Shown: piece after piece, positions 9,383-18,089 of the stretch
Numbering within the stretch: the stretch's first letter is position 1
Layout of the letters: every line of letters begins with the position of its first letter
NCBI RefSeq assembly: GCF_024721305.1
Contig: NZ_JAMXOD010000007.1
Coordinates: 1-64,000, forward strand
Source of the DNA: Aequitasia blattaphilus
GTDB lineage: Bacteria > Bacillota > Clostridia > Lachnospirales > Lachnospiraceae
Length of the DNA stretch: 64,000 bases
Reading direction: 5' to 3'
Translations under genes and position numbers: made by a program
The notes under the pieces: generated by a model
Databases searched by the model: none
Seen by the model: the letters and a program-made list of their open reading frames with translations, nothing else
Told to the model about the DNA's origin: nothing

Positions 9383-10879
9383 TTACATAAACTTCGTAGC
9401 ATAGTTCATGACCTTAACAGAGTCTGCTTCATTTGAATCTAAAAATCCAGTTACTCTGCCTTCACACATTACCATAATTCGATCAGACATTCCTAAAAGC
9501 TCCGGCATCTCTGAGGAAATCATAATGATTGATTTTCCAGCTGCTGCCAGTCGATGTATAATCGTATAGATTTCATATTTGGCACCAACATCAATTCCTC
9601 GTGTTGGCTCATCCAGAATCAGAATATCCGGCTCTGTAAGAAGCCATCTTGCCAGAAGAACCTTCTGCTGGTTTCCTCCTGAAAGGTTCTGGATTAGTTC
9701 GTCCAAATTTGGTGTTTTCGTACGAAGTTCTTTATTTGATTCTGACGCTGCTTTGTAGCGTTTTCTATCATTTAAAATCCCGATATGGGCATATTTTCTT
9801 TGATCAACAATAACGGTATTGTCCAGAACTGAGAGTACCCCAAAGATTCCCGTTGCTCTTCGTTCTTCTGTTAATAACGCTATCTTATTTGCAATTGCAT
9901 CCCTTGGTGTTTTTATTTTAAAGTTTTTACCATCTTTCTCAATACTACCCTCTTCAATATCACGAAGCCCAAATATTGCTTCTACCAGCTCCGTTCTCTG
10001 GGCACCAACCAGACCACCTATCCCAAGAACTTCTCCCCTTTTCAGTTCAAAGCTGACATCTCTAAAAGACTTCGGTATAGGAGACGTTAGTCCCTCCACT
10101 TTCAGAACCACCTCATCACTGGGTTCATATTCCTTTGGCGGAAAACGATTGGTCATATCCCTGCCAACCATCCTGCTAATGATTAAATCCGTTGTTAATT
10201 CTGCTGCATCCCAGGTACCAACGTATTTACCATCCCTCATAATAGATACCTCATCTGATATCTTTAAAATTTCTTCCATCTTATGAGAAATATAAATAAT
10301 TGCACACCCTTGGTCTCTTAATTGATTAATGATTTTAAACAGATGTGCGGTTTCATTCTCTGTAAGAGATGAAGTCGGTTCATCCATAATAATAATCTTT
10401 GATTTGTAGCTTACTGCTTTTGCAATCTCTACCAGCTGCAAATTCGATGCAGAAAGCTGTCCTGCCAATACCAGTGGATCAATTTCCAACTCCACCTGCT
10501 TGAACAATTCCTTGGTGCTTTTATACATCTTCTTTTTATCAACAGCAATCCCTCTCATCGGGAACCTGCCAAGCCAAATATTTTCCATGACAGGACGAAA
10601 CCTGATTGGATGCAATTCCTGGTGAATCATAGAAATTCCCAAATCCAATGCCTGCTTGGAGTTCATAATCTTCTCTTCTTTTCCATCTAAAATGATTTCT
10701 CCTGCATCTTCATGATAAATTCCAAAAAGACATTTCATTAATGTGGATTTTCCGGCACCATTTTCTCCCATCAATGCATGTACGCTTCCCGGCCTCACCT
10801 TTATGGTAACGTCATCAAGAGCCTTAACTCCTGGAAACTCCTTCACAATATGGTTCATTTCCAGTATATATTCACCCAT
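9383..10879 (-). CDS. mglA: Galactose/methyl-galactoside ABC transporter ATP-binding protein
   Basis: A 498-residue protein with two fused ATPase domains, as in all MglA/RbsA-type importers. Domain 1 has Walker A GENGAGKST and the Walker B stretch IIIMDEPTSSL; domain 2 has a degenerate Walker A (GGLVGAQRTE), signature LSGGNQQKVLLARWL and Walker B DILILDEPTRG. It drives sugar import by ATP hydrolysis on the inner face of the membrane. The ATG at 10879 follows AGGAGG (10888-10893) at 8 bases; an earlier ATG at 10921 lies inside a hairpin and is unlikely. The gap to mglB contains that hairpin. Confidence 0.93.
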   Translation of the reverse strand: MGEYILEMNHIVKEFPGVKALDDVTIKVRPGSVHALMGENGAGKSTLMKCLFGIYHEDAGEIILDGKEEKIMNSKQALDLGISMIHQELHPIRFRPVMENIWLGRFPMRGIAVDKKKMYKSTKELFKQVELEIDPLVLAGQLSASNLQLVEIAKAVSYKSKIIIMDEPTSSLTENETAHLFKIINQLRDQGCAIIYISHKMEEILKISDEVSIMRDGKYVGTWDAAELTTDLIISRMVGRDMTNRFPPKEYEPSDEVVLKVEGLTSPIPKSFRDVSFELKRGEVLGIGGLVGAQRTELVEAIFGLRDIEEGSIEKDGKNFKIKTPRDAIANKIALLTEERRATGIFGVLSVLDNTVIVDQRKYAHIGILNDRKRYKAASESNKELRTKTPNLDELIQNLSGGNQQKVLLARWLLTEPDILILDEPTRGIDVGAKYEIYTIIHRLAAAGKSIIMISSEMPELLGMSDRIMVMCEGRVTGFLDSNEADSVKVMNYATKFM

Positions 10880-10902
10880 GCCATCATCCTCCTTCTTACA
10901 AT

Positions 10903-10926
10903 AAGGGGTGGTTTTTGCCACCCCTT
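10903..10926 (-). promoter_or_regulatory. Intercistronic hairpin between mglB and mglA
   Basis: A perfect 9-base stem, AAGGGGTGG paired with CCACCCCTT around a 6-base loop, lies right after the mglB stop codon. No T run follows on the minus strand, so it is not a standard terminator. Hairpins in this place commonly protect the 3' end of the binding-protein message and lower expression of the ATPase, giving the excess of binding protein that ABC importers need. Confidence 0.6.
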
Positions 10927-10945
10927 AAAACTCTAATCCAATTGT

Positions 10946-12025
10946 CTATAGATAATCTTCGTAATTATCAGCAGTTACTTTCACATAGTCAATCCAGATA
11001 TATTTTCCGTCTGTTACAGGGTAACCTACGTTTTCTTCATTAATTTCTTTACCTTCTTGAGCAGCCATACAAACCTTGATTGTTGCTTTTCCTTGGTTTT
11101 CAGCATCATTTAATACTGTTCCAAGTAAAGAACCATCTTTCATTGCTTCAAGAGCTGGAGCAGTTGCATCTACACCAACAACTGGAATGTAGTTTGCTTT
11201 GTCTTCTGGATCTTTGTTGTATCCTTCTGCCTTTAATGCTTCAATTGCACCAAGTGCCATGTCGTCGTTGTTACAAAGAACTGCTTCAATTTTATCTAAT
11301 CCTTGACCTGTGATGAATGCTTTCATAAGGTCTGTTGCTTTTGCTTTATCCCAGTTTGCAACGTCTGTAGCAAGCTGCTCTGTTTCAAATCCTGCTTCTT
11401 CAAGAGCCTTAACAGAGTACTCTGTACGAAGTGTTGCATCCTGATGTCCTTGCTCACCTTGAATCATAACGTATTGGATTTTACCATCACCATTTTTATC
11501 AGCATCTTTATTTTCTGTGAAATAGTCGGCAATAATTTCTCCTGATAATGTACCTGATTGTTCTGCCTTTGCACCAACATACCAAACCTTATCATAAGAA
11601 TTCATATCTTCTGCCTCTGGTTCACGGTTTAAGAAAACGATTGGAAGATCTTTGTCTTTTGCCTTTTCAATAATTGGACCAGCTGCAGTACGGTCTACTG
11701 GATTAATTGCCAATGCATTTACACCCTTTGTGATAAAAGTGTCTACCTGTTCGTTTTGTGTTGCCTGCTTATTCTGAGAGTCTACAAGTTCCAGCTCTGC
11801 TCCGTCTTCTTTTGCCTGGGTAGTCATAGAATCACGTACCCCAGTCATAAAGGTATCATCAAACTTGTAAATTGCAGAACCGATTAGTACTTCCTCAGCC
11901 GCATCTGTTCCACCGTCACCTTCTGAAGACCCACTATCTGCCTTTCTACAACCTGTTGCCATTCCTGCTACCATAATTACCGCAAGAGCGGATGCTAAAA
12001 TACGAGCTACTTTCTTGTTCTTCAT
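10946..12025 (-). CDS. mglB: Galactose/glucose-binding lipoprotein of the Mgl transporter
   Basis: A 359-residue lipoprotein with a signal peptide ending at a lipobox (MATGC, Cys near residue 26). It has the galactose-binding-protein core: IVFLNREPEAED near 133, the calcium-binding loop DKNGDGKIQYVMIQGEQGHQD (in two parts, near 177-197), NNDDMALGAIEAL near 251 and VVGVDAT near 279. It captures glucose or galactose outside the cell and hands it to MglC/MglA. It is the first gene of the mgl operon, with AAGGAGG before ATG. A second, diverged homologue sits at 2541-3596 in the sensory operon. Confidence 0.92.
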   Translation of the reverse strand: MKNKKVARILASALAVIMVAGMATGCRKADSGSSEGDGGTDAAEEVLIGSAIYKFDDTFMTGVRDSMTTQAKEDGAELELVDSQNKQATQNEQVDTFITKGVNALAINPVDRTAAGPIIEKAKDKDLPIVFLNREPEAEDMNSYDKVWYVGAKAEQSGTLSGEIIADYFTENKDADKNGDGKIQYVMIQGEQGHQDATLRTEYSVKALEEAGFETEQLATDVANWDKAKATDLMKAFITGQGLDKIEAVLCNNDDMALGAIEALKAEGYNKDPEDKANYIPVVGVDATAPALEAMKDGSLLGTVLNDAENQGKATIKVCMAAQEGKEINEENVGYPVTDGKYIWIDYVKVTADNYEDYL

Positions 12026-12180
12026 ATTCTGTTTCCTCCTTGTATGAATACTGTTTGTTCTAATTAGAAGTATAGGAGAAATCGTTTTTAAAATATATAT
12101 AATATTCTTTTATGAACCATGGATTTTTTTATATACCCTGTATGATTTATACATATTTACATGTGTTTGTTTGTGTTATT
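12026..12180 (-). promoter_or_regulatory. Control region upstream of mglB
   Basis: A 155-base AT-rich stretch with no gene. A -10-like TATACT lies at 12069-12074 on the minus strand, but no good -35 is found 16-18 bases before it. A promoter that lacks a -35 fits a need for an activator such as the AraC-type regulator at 6401-8029. The operator itself is not identified. Confidence 0.4.
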
Positions 12181-12184
12181 TGCA

Positions 12185-12212
12185 CAAAAAAGAAGACCCC
12201 GAAGAGTCTTCT
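12185..12212 (-). terminator. Rho-independent terminator after the aquaporin gene
   Basis: On the minus strand AGAAGACTC and GGGTCTTCT pair over 9 bases (one G-U) around a TTCG tetraloop closed by C-G, followed by six T. This is a strong intrinsic terminator that ends the amino-acid transporter/aquaporin transcript before mglB. Confidence 0.9.
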
Positions 12213-12226
12213 ATAAAAATCCTGTC

Positions 12227-12916
12227 TTATTTTCCGTCTAATACATATTTGTGTACAATGGCAGCTACTGCTCCACCTACAAGTGGTGCCAAAATAAAAA
12301 GCCAAACCTGTGACAGTGCCAATCCGCCACCTACAAGAGCTGGTCCAAGACTTCTGGCTGGGTTAACAGAAGTTCCCGTGAAAGGAATTCCAAGAATATG
12401 AATCAAGGTAAGTGTTAAACCAATTACCAAACCAACTACTGCTGTGTTTTCTGTCTTCGATGTTACGCCTAAAATCAATAATACGAATACAAATGTTAAT
12501 ACTACTTCTACTAAGAACGCAGTTCCAGCACCGGTTCCAAGGGCACTTGCTTCTCCGTATCCATTGGTTCCAAGAGCTGCATTACTTCCAAAAAACACGA
12601 CTAAGATTCCTGCTCCTGCAATTGCTCCTAAGCACTGTGCAACTACGTATCCAACAAAGTCTTTTACGTTCATTCTTCCTGCAACCAGCATTCCAATTGA
12701 TACTGCCGGATTAATATGGCAGCCTGACACGTTTCCAATAGAGTAAGCCATTGCTACAATGGATAAACCAAAAGCAAAAGCAATTAAAAGCGTGGACATT
12801 GCTAACGGAATCTCCGCCCCATTGTTTGCCACAAGGGTATTTGCTGCTACTGCACTTCCGCAGCCAAAAATAACTAATACTGCCGTTCCTATAAATTCTG
12901 CTATATATTTCTTCAT
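12227..12916 (-). CDS. aqpZ: Aquaporin (AqpZ-like water channel)
   Basis: A 229-residue MIP-family channel with six membrane segments and both pore motifs, HINPAVS near 69-75 and SVNPARS near 184-190. The selectivity-filter pattern, a His in TLIHILGIPF and the Arg of NPAR, is that of water-selective AqpZ and not of the wider glycerol facilitators. It lies 36 bases behind the amino-acid transporter ATPase and ahead of a strong terminator, so it is probably the last gene of that operon. Why a water channel travels with an amino-acid importer is not evident; osmotic adjustment is a guess. Confidence 0.88.
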   Translation of the reverse strand: MKKYIAEFIGTAVLVIFGCGSAVAANTLVANNGAEIPLAMSTLLIAFAFGLSIVAMAYSIGNVSGCHINPAVSIGMLVAGRMNVKDFVGYVVAQCLGAIAGAGILVVFFGSNAALGTNGYGEASALGTGAGTAFLVEVVLTFVFVLLILGVTSKTENTAVVGLVIGLTLTLIHILGIPFTGTSVNPARSLGPALVGGGLALSQVWLFILAPLVGGAVAAIVHKYVLDGK

Positions 12917-12952
12917 CGTCTCTCACATCTCCTCATCATTTTTATTCAACAA

Positions 12953-13681
12953 CTATAATACCATATTTAAAAAGTTTTTCGTTCTCTCGTTTTGCGGATC
13001 TCCAAAAACATCCATTGGATTCCCCTGCTCAACAATTACACCTTCATCCATAAAGATGACACGGTCTGCTACTTCTCTTGCAAATCCCATTTCATGGGTT
13101 ACAATCACCATTGTCATCCCATCCTTGGCAAGCTTTTTAATAACATTTAATACTTCTCCAACCATTTCTGGATCAAGAGCCGAGGTAGGCTCATCAAAAA
13201 GCATGATATCCGGATTCATCGCCAGGGCTCTTGCAATTGCAACTCTTTGCTGCTGTCCGCCTGAAAGGTTTGCCGGATATTCATCATACTTTTCTCCTAA
13301 ATCCACCATTTCAAGGAGCTCTTTCGCCCGAACTGCCGCTTCATCTTTTGTCATCTTCTTAAGCTGTACTGGTGCCATCATAATATTCTGCGCTACCGTC
13401 AAATGGGGAAACAGATTAAATTGCTGAAACACCATTCCAATATTTTCACGCAGCTTATTGATATTTGCTTTCTTATCTGTAATGGAAGCGCCATCTACAA
13501 CGATTTCTCCATCTGTAATTTCTTCCAGCTGGTTGATGCAGCGAAGGAAGGTTGATTTTCCTGAACCGGAAGGGCCAATCAGACAAACCACTTCTCCTTC
13601 TGCAACATCTAAATCAATCCCTCTTAAAACTTCAAGTTTTTCAAAATATTTATGCAGATTGCGAACTTTTACTTTTTCCAT
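12953..13681 (-). CDS. Polar amino-acid ABC transporter ATP-binding protein (GlnQ-like)
   Basis: A 242-residue ABC ATPase with Walker [11 protein letters not shown]-loop in FQQFNLFPH, signature [16 protein letters not shown], Walker [15 protein letters not shown] and the switch His in VTHEMGFA, all in the order seen in GlnQ/HisP-type importers. The ATG at 13681 has AGGAGG 7 bases upstream; a longer reading starting MKGGCQ would begin inside that ribosome site region. The gene overlaps the permease gene by 32 bases. It powers uptake of a polar amino acid; which one (glutamine, cystine or other) is not resolved. Confidence 0.9.
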   Translation of the reverse strand: MEKVKVRNLHKYFEKLEVLRGIDLDVAEGEVVCLIGPSGSGKSTFLRCINQLEEITDGEIVVDGASITDKKANINKLRENIGMVFQQFNLFPHLTVAQNIMMAPVQLKKMTKDEAAVRAKELLEMVDLGEKYDEYPANLSGGQQQRVAIARALAMNPDIMLFDEPTSALDPEMVGEVLNVIKKLAKDGMTMVIVTHEMGFAREVADRVIFMDEGVIVEQGNPMDVFGDPQNERTKNFLNMVL

Positions 13682-14327
13682 TTGACAACCTCCTTTCAAT
13701 TACCTGGGAGATTTTGGTAAGAATAAAGATTACAATAAAGTACAAAATTGCAACCATTCCATAAATCTCAAATCCTCTGAAGTTACGAGCTACGATTATG
13801 TTTGCAGTCTTCATAAGCTCAGGCGCTCCGATTACTGAAATAATAGTCGTGTCCTTCAGGGTAATAATAAACTGATTGACAACGGATGGAATTACGATTC
13901 GTACTGCCTGTGGCAACACTACCTTAATCATTGCCTTACTATAGGATAGACCTAAGCTTCTTGCCGCTTCCATCTGCCCTTTGTTTACTGCATTAATACC
14001 ACTTCTGAAAATCTCAGACAGATAGGCTCCTGCATTTAAACTCAGTACAATAATTCCTGCCGTTGTATTCGTCATGGTAATTCCTATCCCCTGAGAAATT
14101 CCAAAGTAGAGGAAATAAGCCTGTACCAAAAGAGGCGTGCCTCTGATTATATCAACGTAAATAGTTGCAATAGCCCGCAATACCTTCAATTTTGAAATCT
14201 TAAAAAAACAAGCGATCATTCCAAGAATTATACCGAAGAAAAGTGCAGCAACGGTAAGAAAAAGTGTTGTTCTCATCCCATCTGCAAATCTTGGAAGACT
14301 TTGCATAAATAACTCAAAAAAATCCAT
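13650..14327 (-). CDS. Polar amino-acid ABC transporter permease (HisM/GlnP family)
   Basis: A 225-residue permease with about five membrane segments. It has the EAA-loop type motif [22 protein letters not shown] near 142-163 (split here at its centre: EAARSLGLS and VVLPQAVRI) and the N-terminal [16 protein letters not shown] signature of the HEQRo/GlnP family. It forms the membrane part of the importer, probably as a homodimer since no second permease gene is present. It sits 22 bases behind the binding-protein gene and overlaps the ATPase gene. Confidence 0.9.
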   Translation of the reverse strand: MDFFELFMQSLPRFADGMRTTLFLTVAALFFGIILGMIACFFKISKLKVLRAIATIYVDIIRGTPLLVQAYFLYFGISQGIGITMTNTTAGIIVLSLNAGAYLSEIFRSGINAVNKGQMEAARSLGLSYSKAMIKVVLPQAVRIVIPSVVNQFIITLKDTTIISVIGAPELMKTANIIVARNFRGFEIYGMVAILYFIVIFILTKISQVIERRLSNGKSKSSQSA

Positions 14328-14349
14328 GTTGTACCTCTATACCTTCTGA

Positions 14350-15138
14350 CTATTCTGCAATGTATGTATCCAGAATCTCGTCATATTCTCCGCTTTCTTT
14401 CAAATTTTTAAGACCTTCGTTGAACATCTTTAAAAGCTCCGCATTTTCACCCTTCTTCACTGCAAATCCATAAGAAGAACCTTGCTCTTTTTCTGTAACG
14501 ATCTTCAACTCGAGTCCTTGAGAGATTCCATATCCAAGTACTGGATAATCTTCAAAACAAGCTACAGAATTACCTGTTGCAACTTCTTGATACATAGCAT
14601 TTGAGTCGTCAAATACTACTGTTTCAAATCCGTATTCGTCCTTAATGCTTTCTGCAAATGTTGAGCCTTCTGTACCGGTTTTAATTGCAACTTTCTTTCC
14701 TTTTAAATCATCATAAGATTTAATATCTGAATCCTTTGCAACTCCCATTACAACACCGGAATCAAAGTATGCTTCAGAGAAATCGAATTTTTCTTTTCTT
14801 TCATCTGTGATAGACATTCCAGCAATAACTCCATCTGCTTGTCCAGACTCAACTGCTTGTACTGCTGCATTAAATCCAAGAACCTGTAAATCTACTTCAA
14901 ACCCTTGGTCTTCTGCGATTTTATTTAATAAGTCCATATCGATTCCAACGAAGTTCCCTTCTTCATCTTCGAACTCAAAGGGTGCAAAAGTTGTATCCGT
15001 AGCAATTTTATATGTAGTAGCACCTCCGGCTGCCCCATCTTCTTTCGAACTTTCCTCTTCCTTGTTTCCGCATGCTGCTAAAGATCCCACTAAAGCAATG
15101 GCAAGCAAAACCGCGAATAATGATTTCATTTTTTTCAT
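14350..15138 (-). CDS. Polar amino-acid ABC transporter substrate-binding lipoprotein
   Basis: A 262-residue SBP_bac_3-type lipoprotein. The signal peptide ends at the lipobox LAAC near residue 23. The core begins YKIATDTTFAPFEFEDEEG, followed by VGIDMDLLNKIAE and DGVIAGMSITDERKEKFDFSEAY-type sequence, all standard for family 3 amino-acid binders. The ATG at 15138 has AGGAG 7 bases upstream, so the eight-residue longer reading is rejected. It is the first gene of the importer operon, behind a near-consensus promoter at 15186-15214. The ligand is a polar amino acid, not further resolved. Confidence 0.9.
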   Translation of the reverse strand: MKKMKSLFAVLLAIALVGSLAACGNKEEESSKEDGAAGGATTYKIATDTTFAPFEFEDEEGNFVGIDMDLLNKIAEDQGFEVDLQVLGFNAAVQAVESGQADGVIAGMSITDERKEKFDFSEAYFDSGVVMGVAKDSDIKSYDDLKGKKVAIKTGTEGSTFAESIKDEYGFETVVFDDSNAMYQEVATGNSVACFEDYPVLGYGISQGLELKIVTEKEQGSSYGFAVKKGENAELLKMFNEGLKNLKESGEYDEILDTYIAE

Positions 15139-15185
15139 AGTAAAACTCCTCTCTATTTTCATTCTGGTTACAGATATACTAGAAT

Positions 15186-15214
15186 ATTATACATTTTTTG
15201 GGATAACTATACAA
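15186..15214 (-). promoter_or_regulatory. Promoter of the amino-acid importer operon
   Basis: Minus-strand -35 TTGTAT (15209-15214), 17-base spacer ending in TG, and -10 TATAAT (15186-15191) form an extended sigma-A-type promoter about 45 bases before the binding-protein start. Confidence 0.75.
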
Positions 15215-15310
15215 GATGAAAATTGCTCATTCATTTTTAACTCTATTTAATGTTTTCCGATTATGATATAGTTAATTTATTATTAACCGAATTCATTTTG
15301 GAGGAAACCT

Positions 15311-15985
15311 ATGCGCTTATTACTTGCTGAGGACGAGAAAGCTTTGTCCAAAGTCCTTGTTGCAATTTTGGAACGAAATAATTATTCTGTTGATCCTGTG
15401 TACGATGGTCAGGCAGCTTTAGAGTATCTCAAGGCTGATAATTACGATGGAGTCATTTTGGATATCATGATGCCCAAAATAGATGGACTAACCGTTCTCA
15501 AAACAATTCGCGAAAGCGGAAACCTTATCCCTGTTCTGCTTCTGACAGCAAAATCAGAAATTGATGATAAGGTTCTAGGTCTTGATACTGGCGCCAATGA
15601 CTATCTGACAAAACCTTTTAATTCCAAGGAATTGCTTGCTCGCATTCGGGCAATGACACGTACTCAGACAACACAAGCAAACTCACAACTTCAGGTTGGA
15701 AATGTCACCTTGGATTGCGCTACTTTTGAACTGTCCACCCCCAGTGGCAGCTTTCGTTTAGCCAATAAAGAGTTTCAAATGCTGGAGCTCCTCATGAGCA
15801 ACCCACAAAACCTTATTCCTTCCGAGCGTTTTATGGAAAAGATATGGGGATTTGACAGCGAAGCAGAAATTAATGTTGTATGGGTATATATTTCCTATTT
15901 AAGAAAAAAACTAACGGCTTTACATGGCAATATCCAAATTAAATCAAACCGTAATTTGGGCTATTCACTGGAGGAAATTAAATGA
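15311..15985 (+). CDS. Response regulator, OmpR/PhoB family
   Basis: A 224-residue regulator. Receiver domain: LLAEDE near 4, acceptor Asp in VILDIMMPK near 51, Lys in YLTKPFN near 101. A linker leads to a winged-helix domain (about 125-222) with FRLANKEFQMLELLM and WVYISYLRKKL (recognition helix) and IKSNRNLGYSL at the end. It follows GGAGG and overlaps the kinase gene by 4 bases (ATGA). It is the first plus-strand gene, diverging from the amino-acid importer. The phased repeats at 17280-17309 are a likely target. Confidence 0.93.
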   Translation: MRLLLAEDEKALSKVLVAILERNNYSVDPVYDGQAALEYLKADNYDGVILDIMMPKIDGLTVLKTIRESGNLIPVLLLTAKSEIDDKVLGLDTGANDYLTKPFNSKELLARIRAMTRTQTTQANSQLQVGNVTLDCATFELSTPSGSFRLANKEFQMLELLMSNPQNLIPSERFMEKIWGFDSEAEINVVWVYISYLRKKLTALHGNIQIKSNRNLGYSLEEIK

Positions 15986-17232
15986 TTAAAAAGCTACGCA
16001 TCAAATTTATTATCGTCTCCATGGCCTCCCTTTTTATCGTCCTCTTTCTTATCATGAGTACCATTAGTTTTCTAAATTACCGTGAAGTTGTGACAAATGC
16101 TGATAGCACTTTATCTATACTCGCAAAAAATGATGGTGAATTCCCAGATATGGGTCCAAATGCAAAAGAACCTTTGTCCCCTGACGGACATCCTCAAAAA
16201 GGAAATCCCCTTTCACCCGAACTCCCCTTTGAGTCGCGTTATTTTTCCGTTCTTTTAAACGAAAAAGGTGATGCCATTCATACAAATACCGGTAAAATTG
16301 CAGCCGTTGATACTGCCACAGCCATTGCATGCGCAAATACAGTCTGGAAAAAAGGACATACACATGGATTTCTCGACAATTATCGCTATATCTCATACGT
16401 CTCTGGTTCCGATACACATATTATATTTTTAGATTGTGGTCGCAACTTAGATACTCTGCGCACCTTTATTTTCACTGGTATCAGTGTTTCAACCATCGGC
16501 TTGCTGGCTGTTTTTTTCCTCATCTTCTTATTATCAGGACATATTATCAAGCCTTTTTCTGAAAATTACGAAAAGCAAAAGCGTTTTATCACCGATGCCG
16601 GACACGAGTTAAAGACCCCTTTAACTATTATTAATGCTGATACAGAAGTGTTGAGTATGGACTTTGGTGAAAACGAATGGATCAATGATATTCAGAGCCA
16701 AACCAAGCGTTTAACTGACTTAACGAATGATTTAATTCTGCTTTCCCGTATGGAAGAAGAACAGTCTCCGACACAAATGATTGAATTCCCTCTCTCTGAT
16801 GTCATTGAAGAAACAACAAACTCTTTTCAGGTATTGGCTAAAACCCAGGGAAAAACCATTGATACACAAATTGAACCTTTTATATCTATGTATGGTGATG
16901 AGAAAGCCCTCCGTCATTTACTGACCTTATTTTTAGATAATGCAATCAAATACTCAGACCAAAACGGAAAAATCTCTGTCACCTTAAAAAAGCAGAAAAG
17001 CCAAATCAAACTATCCATATATAATTCCACTGAATCTATTTCAAGGCAGCAGCTAGATCATCTTTTCGATCGCTTTTATCGTACGGATCAATCCCGCAAT
17101 TCACAGACTGGTGGCTACGGATTAGGTCTTTCCATTGCCGCAGCAATCGTCAGTGCTCATAAGGGAAAGATTAGTGCATCCACAGAAGACGAGAAATCTC
17201 TCTTAATCAAGGTAGTTTTCCCAACAAAATAG
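15982..17232 (+). CDS. Sensor histidine kinase (HisKA type)
   Basis: A 416-residue membrane kinase: membrane segments near residues 8-29 and 157-180 flank an extracellular domain of about 125 residues with a Pro-rich start. The HisKA box reads DAGHELKTPLTII near 206 (His phosphorylated), followed by HATPase motifs FLDNAIKYSD, DRFYRTDQSR and GGYGLGLSIA. It works with the regulator encoded just before it. The stimulus is unknown. A terminator follows the stop codon after 10 bases. Confidence 0.92.
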   Translation: MIKKLRIKFIIVSMASLFIVLFLIMSTISFLNYREVVTNADSTLSILAKNDGEFPDMGPNAKEPLSPDGHPQKGNPLSPELPFESRYFSVLLNEKGDAIHTNTGKIAAVDTATAIACANTVWKKGHTHGFLDNYRYISYVSGSDTHIIFLDCGRNLDTLRTFIFTGISVSTIGLLAVFFLIFLLSGHIIKPFSENYEKQKRFITDAGHELKTPLTIINADTEVLSMDFGENEWINDIQSQTKRLTDLTNDLILLSRMEEEQSPTQMIEFPLSDVIEETTNSFQVLAKTQGKTIDTQIEPFISMYGDEKALRHLLTLFLDNAIKYSDQNGKISVTLKKQKSQIKLSIYNSTESISRQQLDHLFDRFYRTDQSRNSQTGGYGLGLSIAAAIVSAHKGKISASTEDEKSLLIKVVFPTK

Positions 17233-17241
17233 ACTTCATCC

Positions 17242-17279
17242 AAAACACCGGGTTCATAAATGGAATCCGGTGTTTTTTT
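17242..17279 (+). terminator. Rho-independent terminator of the two-component operon
   Basis: Arms AAAACACCGG (17242-17251) and CCGGTGTTTT (17267-17276) pair around a 15-base loop and are followed by T's to 17279. Confidence 0.88.
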
Positions 17280-17331
17280 AAGTTCATTTAAAGTTTCTTT
17301 TTAAGTTCACTTAGGGTTGAGACTTTATACT
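17280..17331 (+). promoter_or_regulatory. Promoter and phased direct repeats for the VTC operon
   Basis: A -10 TATACT lies at 17326-17331 with no good -35. Instead three related heptamers, AAGTTCA (17280), AAGTTTC (17291) and AAGTTCA (17303), follow each other at 11- and 12-base steps, i.e. on one face of the helix, and the last ends 16 bases before the -10. This is the usual layout for activation by an OmpR-type regulator, and one is encoded immediately upstream. Confidence 0.6.
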
Positions 17332-17369
17332 ACATTCATAAAATAAATAGTATTACAGGAGGAACCTTT

Positions 17370-18089
17370 ATGGCATCACAGATGACCTTTGAACGATATG
17401 AACTTAAGTACCTATTAACAAAGCAATCAAAAGAACATATCTTACTGGCAATGAAACCCTATATGGTACTGGATGATTACGGACGAACTACCATACGTAA
17501 TCTTTATTTTGACACCAGTTCCTTTCGTCTCATTCGACGATCGATTGAAAAACCAGCCTATAAAGAAAAGCTGCGCATACGCAGCTACCAATCCGTTGGA
17601 CCAAGGGATTTAGTTTTTGTTGAATTGAAAAAGAAATTTAATTCGGTGGTTTATAAACGCCGTTTGGTTTTGCCTGAGCACCAAGCTGCTTCAAGCTTCC
17701 ATTACAATCGTCCCTTACCAATTCAGTCGCAAATCGCAAATGAAATCGAATACTTTCGCCACTACTACGAGGATTTACACCCCACCGTCTTTATTTCCTA
17801 TGAACGGGAAGCATATTACTCTTTAGACGGGAGTGATTTTCGTGTTACTTTTGATGAAAATATTCTCTATCGGGATCATGACCTTTCTTTACAGAGTGAT
17901 GCCTATGGCACCCCTTTGCTTAAAAGAGGACAAACGTTAATGGAAATCAAAACTTCTGGCGGACTCCCTCTTTGGATGAGCCATATATTAACTAAGGAAC
18001 ATACTTTTAAAACTTCATTTTCAAAATACGGTACTGCTTACCAGCAAATGATGCTTGGGAAAGCGAAAGGAGAACTAAACTATGCTTAA
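17370..18089 (+). CDS. VTC-domain protein (polyphosphate polymerase-type tunnel domain)
   Basis: A 239-residue protein made almost wholly of a VTC domain. FERYELKYLLT at the N-terminus, IRNLYFDTSSF near 42, KEKLRIRSY near 66, FVELKKKF near 85 and a late LMEIKTSGGLPLWM give the basic and acidic tunnel residues of the triphosphate-tunnel-metalloenzyme fold, which in VTC4 makes polyphosphate from ATP. AGGAGG precedes the start. It overlaps the DUF4956 gene by 8 bases; this pair commonly travels with CotH or DUF4353 surface proteins. Polyphosphate synthesis by bacterial family members next to DUF4956 has not been shown from this sequence. Confidence 0.85.
   Translation: MASQMTFERYELKYLLTKQSKEHILLAMKPYMVLDDYGRTTIRNLYFDTSSFRLIRRSIEKPAYKEKLRIRSYQSVGPRDLVFVELKKKFNSVVYKRRLVLPEHQAASSFHYNRPLPIQSQIANEIEYFRHYYEDLHPTVFISYEREAYYSLDGSDFRVTFDENILYRDHDLSLQSDAYGTPLLKRGQTLMEIKTSGGLPLWMSHILTKEHTFKTSFSKYGTAYQQMMLGKAKGELNYA

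Noticed and set aside
10880-10921. Longer mglA start at 10921
   Set aside because: It would begin inside the intercistronic hairpin; the ATG at 10879 has AGGAGG at 8 bases.
10903-10926. mglB-mglA hairpin as a transcription terminator
   Set aside because: No T run follows on the coding strand and the downstream genes belong to the same transporter.
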